Source: Gemella sp. (GTDB taxonomy: Bacteria > Bacillota > Bacilli > Staphylococcales > Gemellaceae). From it: a stretch of 64,000 nucleotides of DNA. The position numbers and the translations under genes are program-made. This document shows, piece by piece, positions 18,896 to 26,287 of the stretch (position 1 is the stretch's first letter; every line of letters begins with the position of its first letter). Where the stretch lies: the NCBI GenBank assembly GCA_030529855.1, contig JAUMWC010000002.1, positions 1-64,000 on the forward strand, given 5' to 3'. The notes below the pieces were generated by a model that saw only the letters and a program-made list of their open reading frames with translations, was not told the DNA's origin and searched no databases.

Positions 18896-19687
18896 CTAAA
18901 AACTCTTTCCATATTTTTTCTTAAATACTTTTGCCATTAGGAAAGCTGATCCTTTTTTTATCCAATCAACTTTGAAATGATCATATAAAGGAAGTTCTGT
19001 CACTTTAATATTATTTTTATCAAGCCACACATTAAATAACCTTTCACTTACTCTTCCGAATAATCGTGCTTCAAATGGTGTAAGGTCTTCAACACTAACT
19101 CTCTTTTGAAGTTCAAATAATATCGGGAATAGCCATTCACAATACTTATCAGCTAACTTTTTATTAGTTATAAACATATTAAACATATACCCATAATTTC
19201 GCTTCATAACTTTGTCAAAACTTGAAACATAATCTGGGTGCATCTCTGATAAAATATCTCTAGTTTTGTCTAAATGACTAGCATCAAATGTATTTGCATA
19301 ATGACTATATAAAGATTCAATATAGTACTTTCTCTTCGTCGGAACTATGATATTATCTTCACCTAATAAAGAAACTAAGTCTTCTTTATTTACAATAAGA
19401 TCTTCTAATTTTTTATTAGGGTCGAATTTATGTTTACTTGTAGCTAAGTACCTTCTATAATGTACAAGCCCTACATAGTCAGCATCTAAGTTTTTCCAAG
19501 CCCAATAAAGCCCAGTTAATTCACAGAGATATGGATTTTCTTTAGATATATTATCTCCTTCATTATCCTTTTGATATTCTGTTTTTATATCATTTACTTC
19601 CGCACCTACTTGAACTGGTAAGTAAATATCTGATTTAGGCAGTTCTACCTCTTTATGAGCTGCCACTAATATTTTTATATTTTCCAA
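18896..19687 (-). CDS. DUF4422 glycosyltransferase
   Basis: A 263-residue protein of the DUF4422 family, a group of glycosyltransferases found in capsule loci. Diagnostic are KILVAAHKEVELP at the N-terminus, NPYLCELTGLYWAWKN near residue 52 and YVGLVHYRRYL near 75. The start is a TTG at 19687 with AGGAG 6 bases upstream. It is the first gene of the main locus 1 operon and lies downstream of a terminator, so it needs its own promoter in 19688-19845; a TATAAT is present at 19791-19796 but without a clear -35. Confidence 0.87.
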   Translation of the reverse strand: MENIKILVAAHKEVELPKSDIYLPVQVGAEVNDIKTEYQKDNEGDNISKENPYLCELTGLYWAWKNLDADYVGLVHYRRYLATSKHKFDPNKKLEDLIVNKEDLVSLLGEDNIIVPTKRKYYIESLYSHYANTFDASHLDKTRDILSEMHPDYVSSFDKVMKRNYGYMFNMFITNKKLADKYCEWLFPILFELQKRVSVEDLTPFEARLFGRVSERLFNVWLDKNNIKVTELPLYDHFKVDWIKKGSAFLMAKVFKKKYGKSF

Positions 19688-19850
19688 AATAATCTCCTAA
19701 ATTTTACTCTTATATACCACTTTAAAATATATTTAGATTTTAATAAACTATATACCCACAGTACATAATTATTCTAGAATATTATACTATAATAATGATA
19801 TATTTAACAAGTTATTGTCTATATTTATGCCTATCAATAATGTAAATAAA

Positions 19851-19882
19851 AAAGACAACTTGAATAGTTTCAAGTCATCTTT
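19851..19882 (-). terminator. Terminator after the initiating sugar transferase gene
   Basis: On the minus strand AAAGATGACTTGAA, loop ACTA, TTCAAGTTGTCTTT is followed by TTTATTT. It separates the initiating transferase from the rest of locus 1. Confidence 0.8.
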
Positions 19883-19892
19883 CACATAACGA

Positions 19893-20498
19893 TTAATGAT
19901 TTCCTAGTGCAAGTACAACCCTTATTGCTTTGATAAATATTTTTATATCTACTAAAGGACTTACTTCATCTATGTATTTCATATCTAAAGCCATTCTATC
20001 TTCAAATGGCATATCTGATTTATTCTTTGTTACTTGCCAGTAACAAATAAGCCCTGGTCTTATAGAATTTTTTTTCTCCATATCTAGAAATTCTTGAATT
20101 CTTTCTACTTCATTCTCATTAAGTGGTCTTGGCCCTACAATTGCCATATCACCTTTTAAGATATTAAATAGCTGTGGTAATTCATCTATCGATGTTGCAC
20201 GAATAACTTTTCCAATTTTTGTTATTCTGTCATCATGTTTATCTTTCACTTCAAGAACATCAACTTCTCCACTAGCCAATCTCTCTTCAAGAATAGCATC
20301 AGAATTTCTCACCATAGATCTGAATTTATAAATCTTGAATTTTTTCCCATGAATACCCACTCTATCTTGAGTATAAACTGCTCCTCCACCAGAAATACTA
20401 ATCATTACATATACTAAAATCATGATTGGAGCGGTTATAATAATCAATATTAAACTAATTATTATACTCAAAATTCTTTTAAATATTTTATAATCCAT
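19893..20498 (-). CDS. Undecaprenyl-phosphate sugar phosphotransferase (locus 1)
   Basis: A 201-residue initiating enzyme that moves a sugar phosphate from a UDP-sugar to undecaprenyl phosphate. It is the short, PglC-like form: one N-terminal membrane segment (about residues 8-35) and only the catalytic domain. Conserved blocks are KIYKFRSM, DRITKIGKVIRATSIDELPQ, LFNILKGDMAIVGPRP and RPGLICYWQV. The D-E of SIDELPQ is the expected catalytic pair. Unusually, it has its own promoter and terminator, so its level can be set apart from the other locus 1 genes. Confidence 0.93.
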   Translation of the reverse strand: MDYKIFKRILSIIISLILIIITAPIMILVYVMISISGGGAVYTQDRVGIHGKKFKIYKFRSMVRNSDAILEERLASGEVDVLEVKDKHDDRITKIGKVIRATSIDELPQLFNILKGDMAIVGPRPLNENEVERIQEFLDMEKKNSIRPGLICYWQVTKNKSDMPFEDRMALDMKYIDEVSPLVDIKIFIKAIRVVLALGNH

Positions 20499-20543
20499 TA
20501 ACTATTTCTCCATCATTATTTTTCAACATAATAAGTCTTTATA

Positions 20544-20572
20544 ATTTTACCACAAAAATCCTATTATATCAA
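20544..20572 (-). promoter_or_regulatory. Promoter of the initiating transferase gene
   Basis: TTGATA (20567-20572), 17 bases, TAAAAT (20544-20549) on the minus strand. Predicted start near 20537, about 40 bases before the ATG. Confidence 0.65.
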
Positions 20573-20635
20573 TAATTATAAGGAATATACTTCTATATAA
20601 TTTAAGTATATTTTAATTTTGTTGAAACAAAAAAT

Positions 20636-20661
20636 AAATACGCTCTTTTTGGAGCGTATTT
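20636..20661 (-). terminator. Terminator after the GT2 gene of the tagD unit
   Basis: AAATACGCTC, 6-base loop, GAGCGTATTT, then ATTTTTTG on the minus strand, immediately after the stop of the 20663-21487 gene. Confidence 0.85.
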
Positions 20662-20662
20662 A

Positions 20663-21487
20663 CTATTTTCTAAGTAACTTTTTAAATATAAATTCTCTAG
20701 TATTATTAGGTACTGAGGCTACTCCTAACTGGATAGAAAGGCTTAGCAAGTAATCTTTATGTGATATTTGTTTTCTATCTAACATTTTCTTTCTTGCTTC
20801 TTTATAGTATTCAAAATAGTCTAACCCGCCCCTTCTTTGATACATACCATTTCCTACTCTTACTTTACATAAAGTCATATCTAGATTTTTCATTTTCGAA
20901 GCTGTTTGAAGCATATTATGCCAAAGCAAATCATCTTCCATATATAGACCATCTTCGTAGTTTCCTGCCCTTAGTACTGCTGATTTTTTGAACATTACTG
21001 TCATATGATTAAAGGCAGATCTCATTTTTTGATATTTAGCTATGTGCTTATGAGTTAATGGCACAGCTCTTTTTGAATGAGGAGCATTTGGGTCTGTGTC
21101 AAATTCCTCAATATGCCCACCAACAATATCTAGTCTGAAATCTTCTAAGAAAGCTTTCTCCTGCATTTCTATACGATTAGGTACTGCTATATCATCAGTA
21201 TCCATCCTAGCGATAAGTTCATGTGAACATTTCTCTACTCCAAATTTTAAAGCAAGTCCTAGTCCCATATTTTCTTTTAAGGCATATCTTTTAATTATCT
21301 TACCGTATTCTTCTTCTAAATAATTTAATTCAGCGTATAAGGTTTCTGTTAAAGGACCATCTTCTATTATTACTATCTCATCAACAGGTCTCGTCTGTTT
21401 AATTATTGATTCTACCGCTTCTCTTAAGTATTCTGCATTCTCTTTTTTGTAAACAGAAAAAAGAACGCTTATTCCATATTTTTTCAT
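20663..21487 (-). CDS. GT2 family glycosyltransferase (tagD-linked)
   Basis: A 274-residue family 2 glycosyltransferase of the shorter capsule type: VLFSVYKKENAEYLREAVES, IVIIEDGPLTETLY, NMGLGLALKFGVE and ARMDTDDIAVPNRIE in the catalytic half, ending with a basic tail. The EDGPL variant in place of DDGS is typical of a subgroup of galactosyl/rhamnosyl-type capsule enzymes; the sugar remains unknown. It is co-transcribed with the tagD-like gene 19 bases upstream and ends at a terminator. Confidence 0.87.
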   Translation of the reverse strand: MKKYGISVLFSVYKKENAEYLREAVESIIKQTRPVDEIVIIEDGPLTETLYAELNYLEEEYGKIIKRYALKENMGLGLALKFGVEKCSHELIARMDTDDIAVPNRIEMQEKAFLEDFRLDIVGGHIEEFDTDPNAPHSKRAVPLTHKHIAKYQKMRSAFNHMTVMFKKSAVLRAGNYEDGLYMEDDLLWHNMLQTASKMKNLDMTLCKVRVGNGMYQRRGGLDYFEYYKEARKKMLDRKQISHKDYLLSLSIQLGVASVPNNTREFIFKKLLRK

Positions 21488-21506
21488 TCTTTCTCCTAAG
21501 CTAATT

Positions 21507-21977
21507 TTACTTCTTCGTATCTATCAATATTTCTACTATATCTAACGTCGAATTTATTGATTCTTTTATTTTTACTAACTCTTCTTTATTTATTGATGAT
21601 AATTTCTTCTTAATATCTGTTGTAGAGATATCCTCTGTTCTTTCTAAATATACTACCTGACAAATGTCTGATAAGTCATCAAACTTTCCTTGCCAGTCAT
21701 TACCCATCCCTAAAATATCAGCCTTATATTTTAAAATATCATCTCTTTTTTGTGACCAATCATTCTCTGGGAAAACTTCGTCAACATATTTACAAGATGA
21801 CACTATTTCTGCTCTTTCTTCGTAAGAGAAAAATGATTTTTTTCCTTTAATAGCGTTAAATTCATCACTCGAAATCCCTACTATTAACTTATCTCCCATC
21901 TCTCTAAGTCTTTTTAATATTCTTACATGTCCTACATGAAACAAGTCAAATGTTCCATACGTTATTACAATTTTCAT
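21507..21977 (-). CDS. tagD: Glycerol-3-phosphate cytidylyltransferase
   Basis: A 156-residue nucleotidyltransferase that makes CDP-glycerol from CTP and glycerol-3-phosphate. The HVGH motif is at 14-17 within YGTFDLFHVGHVRILKRL, and RTEDISTT at 113-120 is the second CTP-binding signature. It is about 25 residues longer than the B. subtilis enzyme because of a C-terminal helical extension. Its promoter is strong (TTGACT-17-TATAAT) and a GAGG precedes the ATG. CDP-glycerol could serve wall teichoic acid or the LicD proteins in this locus; the sequence does not decide between them. Confidence 0.93.
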   Translation of the reverse strand: MKIVITYGTFDLFHVGHVRILKRLREMGDKLIVGISSDEFNAIKGKKSFFSYEERAEIVSSCKYVDEVFPENDWSQKRDDILKYKADILGMGNDWQGKFDDLSDICQVVYLERTEDISTTDIKKKLSSINKEELVKIKESINSTLDIVEILIDTKK

Positions 21978-22006
21978 ATCTACCTCTATTACTTATTCTC
22001 CTGCTT

Positions 22007-22035
22007 ATTATAAATAATATCCCTTCACTAGTCAA
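22007..22035 (-). promoter_or_regulatory. Promoter of the tagD-GT2 unit
   Basis: TTGACT (22030-22035), 17 bases, TATAAT (22007-22012) on the minus strand. Predicted start near 22000. It is divergent from the flippase-licD pair. Confidence 0.8.
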
Positions 22036-22071
22036 CAGCTATTATCCGCAATACCCTTGACCCTATTTTTA

Positions 22072-22080
22072 TGTTATAAT
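22072..22080 (+). promoter_or_regulatory. Extended -10 promoter of the plus-strand flippase unit
   Basis: TGTTATAAT, an extended -10, 31 bases before the flippase ATG. The TTGACC further upstream is only 12 bases away from TATAAT and is not a usable -35. Confidence 0.5.
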
Positions 22081-22111
22081 ATTTCCATATATAAAAAGGA
22101 GTTTTTTGTAA

Positions 22112-23593
22112 ATGAAAAGCTTAAAAATAAATGCTCTAGCTGCAATTTTAGTTAGGGTTTTGAATATTATATTTCCTTTGATAACAGGTCCTTATATAGC
22201 TAGAACCTTGTCCAAAGAAAATATAGGATATTTTGATTCTGCTAATATTTTAGTTCAACTATTGATTCCTTTGGCTACATTTGGTGTCTATAATTATGGA
22301 ATTAGAAATATTAGTAAAGTGAAAAATGACAAGGCAGAAATTAATAAATTATTCTCTGAATTATTTTATGTTTCAGCTATTTCTACCTTATTTATGTCTA
22401 GTATTTATCTGTTATACGTAGGAGCTTTTAGTAATTTAGATAGTCAAGCTATTCTCTATACTTACTATATTCTTGGTTTCCAGTTATTCTGCCAATTTTT
22501 AGCAATAGAATGGCTTAACGAAGCCTTTGAGAACTATACCTTTATTCTTTACAAGACTATTATAGTAAGACTTGTTATGTTTACTCTTACCTTTGTAATG
22601 ATTAAGGATGCTGATGATTTACTAGCCTATGCTTTTGTAATGACTTTGGCTGAAGTTCTAAATATTCTTTTATCATTTATTTGGATAAAGAGAGAAGTTA
22701 AACTAGTAAGAGTACCCCTTAGAAGACTATCTAAGTTATTCTATCTACTTTTCCCAATGCTTATTTTGGCAAATGTTAATATGCTGTACACTTATCTAGA
22801 TAGAATATTCTTATCTAATGCGGATTCTTCTACCTATATAGCTGATTATGTTATGGCTCAGAATATTGTTATGATAATAACCGGGATAATAACAGGTGCA
22901 ATAAGCGTTAATATACCTAGACTTTCTTATTATTTAGGACACGATCAAGAAGATGAATACAATAAACTTATATACAAGGGTAGTCAGGTCTTCTTATTCT
23001 TCACTATTCCTATTGCTTTCGGTATAGCAATCCTTGCTTCTGATATAGCTGTTATTTATGGTGGGGATAAATTTCTTACAGCTGGTTTATCAACTGCTAT
23101 CTTTGCCTTAAGGTCTATTGTCTTAGCTGTAAATAATGTTTTAGGTATTCAAATAATTTTTATCAAAGGTTATGAAAAAATGATGACCCTATTTGTATTT
23201 ATAGGTGGTTTATCTAACCTTACCCTAAATACTATCCTTTACAAATTCGGTCAGTGGAATGCTGAATACTTCATAGCTACTACACTTATATCCGAGATTA
23301 TAGTAACTTTAATCTATATCGGATTTATCAATAAAAATAAATTATTCGATATAAGACCTATCTTGAAAAATTCTCTGAGATATACTCTTACAGCTGCAAG
23401 TTTTGTATTAATATCATACTTATGTAACTTGCTTATTAGCTACGAAACTTATATGAGTATAGAGCATTTTTCAAATATAGCGTGTAAGATAGCACTATCA
23501 GCTCTGACCTACTTTTGCATCTTGCACTTTACTAAGGATACTGTTATGATTGATATTATCACATTTATTAAAAAGAAAATTAGAAGGAGTTAA
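22112..23593 (+). CDS. Polysaccharide flippase, second Wzx-type
   Basis: A 493-residue MOP-superfamily flippase with about 14 helices. It starts LKINALAAILVRVLNIIFPL and has GPYIARTLSKENIGYFDSAN, a segment diagnostic of RfbX/Wzx-like exporters, and GVYNYGIRNISKVKND. It is only distantly similar to the locus 1 Wzx. AAGGAG lies 10 bases before the ATG. It is one of very few plus-strand genes in the polysaccharide region and forms a unit with a licD gene 3 bases downstream. It may serve operon 2, which has no flippase, or export a separate glycan. Confidence 0.9.
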   Translation: MKSLKINALAAILVRVLNIIFPLITGPYIARTLSKENIGYFDSANILVQLLIPLATFGVYNYGIRNISKVKNDKAEINKLFSELFYVSAISTLFMSSIYLLYVGAFSNLDSQAILYTYYILGFQLFCQFLAIEWLNEAFENYTFILYKTIIVRLVMFTLTFVMIKDADDLLAYAFVMTLAEVLNILLSFIWIKREVKLVRVPLRRLSKLFYLLFPMLILANVNMLYTYLDRIFLSNADSSTYIADYVMAQNIVMIITGIITGAISVNIPRLSYYLGHDQEDEYNKLIYKGSQVFLFFTIPIAFGIAILASDIAVIYGGDKFLTAGLSTAIFALRSIVLAVNNVLGIQIIFIKGYEKMMTLFVFIGGLSNLTLNTILYKFGQWNAEYFIATTLISEIIVTLIYIGFINKNKLFDIRPILKNSLRYTLTAASFVLISYLCNLLISYETYMSIEHFSNIACKIALSALTYFCILHFTKDTVMIDIITFIKKKIRRS

Positions 23594-23596
23594 GTT

Positions 23597-24394
23597 ATGC
23601 AAAAACTGCATCCTGATGAAATTAAAAAAATTGAATTAGAAATATTAAGACACATCGATAAATTCTGTAAGGAAAATGGAATTGAATACTTTCTAAACTA
23701 CGGTACCCTACTTGGTGCTATCAGACACGGTGGTTTTATCCCTTGGGATGATGATCTAGATATTTCTATGACTCGTGAAAATTATGAAAAATTTATTAAG
23801 TTATACAAAGAGAAAAATTCTTCTAAGTATGAAATCCTTTCTTATGAAACGGATAAGAATTACTTTAATACTTTTATCAAAATTCACGATACAGACACTC
23901 ATCTAGTTTATACAAATCTAACCAAATCTTATAATTCTGGTATTTTTGTAGATATCTTCCCAATTGATAGATTCGAATCTAAGTCTATTATTTCTATATC
24001 TTACTTCTTAGATTCTTTGGCTTATCTTACTTACAATAAAAAAGAAACTATTCAATATGGAGATTCGAAATTAAAAGACCTTGCTAGAAGAATAATGTGG
24101 CACTTGGTTCAACCAATCTCGCCATCAATCTTTCCAAAATTAATAAACAAACTTATTCCATTCTATAAAACAGACAAGCCTACATATTCTATTTTTATTA
24201 TCAATAAGTTTAAGGAAGAAAATATCTTACCGCTTAATATTGGAGAAGAATTAACAGAAGTTTCTTTCGAAGGAGAAATGTTCCCAGCACCGAAAAATTA
24301 TCACGAAGTACTGACTGCAAGATACGGTGACTATATGACACCTCCTCCAGAAGGACAAAGAATTACTCATGAATTTGAGGCTTATAGGAAGTAA
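23597..24394 (+). CDS. LicD-family phosphotransferase 3
   Basis: A 265-residue LicD protein. The core NYGTLLGAIRHGGFIPWDDD then LDISMTRENY lies near residues 34-64. Like LicD 1 and 2 it should use a CDP-linked donor; the nearest candidate is the CDP-glycerol enzyme encoded divergently at 21507. AAGGAG precedes its ATG and the gap to the flippase stop is 3 bases, so both are made from one mRNA. A terminator follows its stop. Confidence 0.88.
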   Translation: MQKLHPDEIKKIELEILRHIDKFCKENGIEYFLNYGTLLGAIRHGGFIPWDDDLDISMTRENYEKFIKLYKEKNSSKYEILSYETDKNYFNTFIKIHDTDTHLVYTNLTKSYNSGIFVDIFPIDRFESKSIISISYFLDSLAYLTYNKKETIQYGDSKLKDLARRIMWHLVQPISPSIFPKLINKLIPFYKTDKPTYSIFIINKFKEENILPLNIGEELTEVSFEGEMFPAPKNYHEVLTARYGDYMTPPPEGQRITHEFEAYRK

Positions 24395-24398
24395 GTTA

Positions 24399-24440
24399 AA
24401 GAGAGAATTTATTTTACTAAATTCTCTCTTGTTTATTTTA
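24399..24440 (+). terminator. Terminator of the flippase-licD unit
   Basis: AAGAGAGAATTT, 8-base loop, AAATTCTCTCTT, then GTTTATTTTA on the plus strand, directly after the licD stop. The T-tract overlaps the predicted -35 of the downstream toxin gene. Confidence 0.85.
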
Positions 24441-24456
24441 TCAAAATATCTATAAT
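24429..24456 (+). promoter_or_regulatory. Predicted toxin promoter
   Basis: TTGTTT (24429-24434), 16 bases, TATAAT (24451-24456). The -10 is perfect, the -35 weak. Predicted start near 24463, leaving a roughly 50-base leader before the toxin ATG in which CCCC (24465-24468) could pair with the GGGG of the ribosome site. Confidence 0.5.
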
Positions 24457-24511
24457 ATAAGTATCCCCGATAAGGAAACTAGCTAATAATAGGCAGTAAG
24501 GGGTGTGAAAA

Positions 24512-24664
24512 ATGGAGAGATTTATTTTATTTTTAGATATTATTTACAAAATACTTAGTATTTTAGCAACTACGATATCTGTCTGGGGTAGTTTCTTATT
24601 TATAAAAAATCGAAAACGACAAAAAAATAAACGCCCGTTCAGGAACAACAGGCGAAAAAAATAA
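24512..24664 (+). CDS. Predicted type I toxin, 50-residue membrane peptide
   Basis: A 50-residue peptide. It has a short N-terminus (MERF), one hydrophobic segment at about residues 5-31 and a strongly basic tail (NRKRQKNKRPFRNNRRKK). This is the shape of holin-like type I toxins. AAGGGG lies 8 bases upstream of the ATG. The gene has its own promoter and terminator. An opposing promoter downstream drives an antisense RNA across its 3' end. I do not recognise the exact family; TxpA- and BsrG-like toxins are the nearest in organisation. Neither toxicity nor membrane action is shown by sequence alone. Confidence 0.72.
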   Translation: MERFILFLDIIYKILSILATTISVWGSFLFIKNRKRQKNKRPFRNNRRKK

Positions 24665-24719
24665 AATTTATACATTTTTCAAAGGGTGGACGAGTAGTGA
24701 CGTTCGCCCTTTCCTTTAT
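24622..24719 (-). ncRNA. Predicted antisense antitoxin RNA
   Basis: A transcript of about 95-100 bases is predicted on the minus strand. It starts near 24719 from a TTGACT-17-TATATT promoter. It ends at a rho-independent terminator lying inside the toxin coding region: CGCCTGTT, loop GTTCCTG, AACGGGCG (24632-24654), then TTTATTTTTTT. The RNA would be complementary to the last dozen or so toxin codons and the toxin 3' untranslated region, the 3'-overlap layout known from RatA/TxpA and SR4/BsrG. No expression evidence is available from sequence. Confidence 0.65.
24681..24712 (+). terminator. Toxin mRNA terminator
   Basis: AAAGGGTGGACG, 8-base loop, CGTTCGCCCTTT, then CCTTTATA on the plus strand. 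The stem has two mismatched or wobble pairs. It begins 16 bases after the toxin stop. Confidence 0.65.
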
Positions 24720-24725
24720 AAAATA

Positions 24726-24754
24726 AATATAACGGATTATACTATAAAAGTCAA
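24726..24754 (-). promoter_or_regulatory. Promoter of the antisense antitoxin RNA
   Basis: TTGACT (24749-24754), exactly 17 bases, TATATT (24726-24731) on the minus strand, pointing into the 3' end of the toxin gene. It starts right after the terminator of the Wzy gene, so its transcript is insulated from operon 2. Confidence 0.75.
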
Positions 24755-24788
24755 TAAGAGTGAGTATTCAGTAGTACTCACTCTTATT
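24753..24788. terminator. Terminator of polysaccharide operon 2
   Basis: A perfect 14-base stem (AATAAGAGTGAGTA) with an 8-base loop, flanked by T-runs on either strand. It ends the minus-strand operon 2 and can stop plus-strand readthrough from the toxin gene. Confidence 0.85.
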
Positions 24789-24806
24789 TTTGAAAATTTT
24801 CTACTG

Positions 24807-26276
24807 TTATTTTGATATCTCTTTTATATTCTTCACTAAATACCCTAATAGTAGCCAAAAAATAACTATTGTTGCTTCATTATTAAAGAATACTGTTGTA
24901 TCAAATAACATATTAGTTACTGTAAAGATTAATATTACTATCGCAAAGTTAATATATGAATTTCCACCATCTTTATATAAATAATTAAATATTTTTCTTA
25001 ATAGTAAAATTGCATATGTTAAAAATAGCGTCAAACCTAATAGACCAGTTGTAACATACAAGTATATATATGAATTATGGGGCTGGTAAACAATACCTTT
25101 TTCATACTTGTCTGGCATATTTTCTTTCACATAATTCACTATAAATAAGTCTTCATGATTATCCTGAATATATTTAGAAAAATTATATGGAGATAATCCA
25201 AATATACCTATATCTTTGTATAAACTAAGATAATCTTTCCAAATTGAAATTCTGTTATTAGAAGGGTTCTCTAAACTCGCATCTTCTCTTTCAAGTACCG
25301 CTTCCGAAGAAACTTCAGCATTATCTTCAGGAACTTCTTCTTTACTTTCTTGCTTAACCTTTGGCATTTTTTGAACTAATTCAAAATAAGGTTCTTGGTT
25401 ATTTGTGAATACACTTAATTGCTGAATTGCACCTAAGGCAACTTTACTATAATTAAATATAGAATAAGACAATCCTATTGTAATAATAGCAACTATACCT
25501 AAATACACTACTCTATTAATTACTTTAAATGAAGATAATTTCTTCTTATAAAAATAATATATCACTACTAAAGTTAAAGTAATAATAAGTGATACCATAG
25601 CACTTCTTGCTCCACTTAAAATAACATGTATTAAAAATATTGTTGCATAAACTAATAAATATTTTTTCTTATGAACAATATAAAAGAATACACTAGCAAT
25701 TAATAACATCGCTGAAAACATTGCAGAAGTATACATAGCCATAAAAATACCAAATAATCTATGCTCTAAGAACCCTTGTCTTATATATGCTCCTTCCACA
25801 TGCATATCTAACTGTATAAAATATCCTGTATTAAAAAGAAATGCTGTTATCGATACTATACAGGCAACTAACCAGACAACTGAAATAACTTTATATACAG
25901 TGTACATTTTTTTATGAAATATTTGATTCTCTACTCTTAGGGAATATGTATATATTATAGCCAAAGTTAGTGTCATCCATATTATTGAAAATAAATTATG
26001 TTTCACATCATATGATATAGTTAATATTGAAGATATAGCCGCTGAACCTACTATCCCATATAATAAATATCCATATTTTTCCTTAAACATATATCTATTT
26101 GTAATTAAATCTATTCCTAATAAAACTATACCAATTAAAGCAAAATATCTTTGAAAACTATATAAAGGTGTCCCTAGAAATAATGCATTGGTTGGTGCTA
26201 TGATGAATAGTACATGTAGAATTATTAGTGAAAATAAATATATTCCCACAACATTATTCAAATTTATATTTTTCAC
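24807..26276 (-). CDS. Wzy/O-antigen ligase-type polymerase (operon 2)
   Basis: A 489-residue membrane protein with about ten to twelve helices. A large acidic loop at about residues 295-345 is followed by NNRISIWKDYLSLYKDIGIF then GLSPYNF, the Wzy_C / O-antigen ligase pattern. GARSAMVSLIITL in an earlier helix fits too. Start is a GTG at 26276 with AGGAGG 7 bases upstream. As last gene of operon 2 it is the likely polymerase; a ligase role attaching finished polymer to the wall cannot be excluded. It is unrelated in sequence to the locus 1 Wzy. Confidence 0.83.
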   Translation of the reverse strand: MKNINLNNVVGIYLFSLIILHVLFIIAPTNALFLGTPLYSFQRYFALIGIVLLGIDLITNRYMFKEKYGYLLYGIVGSAAISSILTISYDVKHNLFSIIWMTLTLAIIYTYSLRVENQIFHKKMYTVYKVISVVWLVACIVSITAFLFNTGYFIQLDMHVEGAYIRQGFLEHRLFGIFMAMYTSAMFSAMLLIASVFFYIVHKKKYLLVYATIFLIHVILSGARSAMVSLIITLTLVVIYYFYKKKLSSFKVINRVVYLGIVAIITIGLSYSIFNYSKVALGAIQQLSVFTNNQEPYFELVQKMPKVKQESKEEVPEDNAEVSSEAVLEREDASLENPSNNRISIWKDYLSLYKDIGIFGLSPYNFSKYIQDNHEDLFIVNYVKENMPDKYEKGIVYQPHNSYIYLYVTTGLLGLTLFLTYAILLLRKIFNYLYKDGGNSYINFAIVILIFTVTNMLFDTTVFFNNEATIVIFWLLLGYLVKNIKEISK

Positions 26277-26287
26277 ATTTACTCCTC

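Noticed and set aside
22065-22080. TTGACC plus TATAAT as a full sigma-A promoter before the plus-strand flippase
   Set aside because: Spacing is only 12 bases; the extended -10 alone is the better reading.
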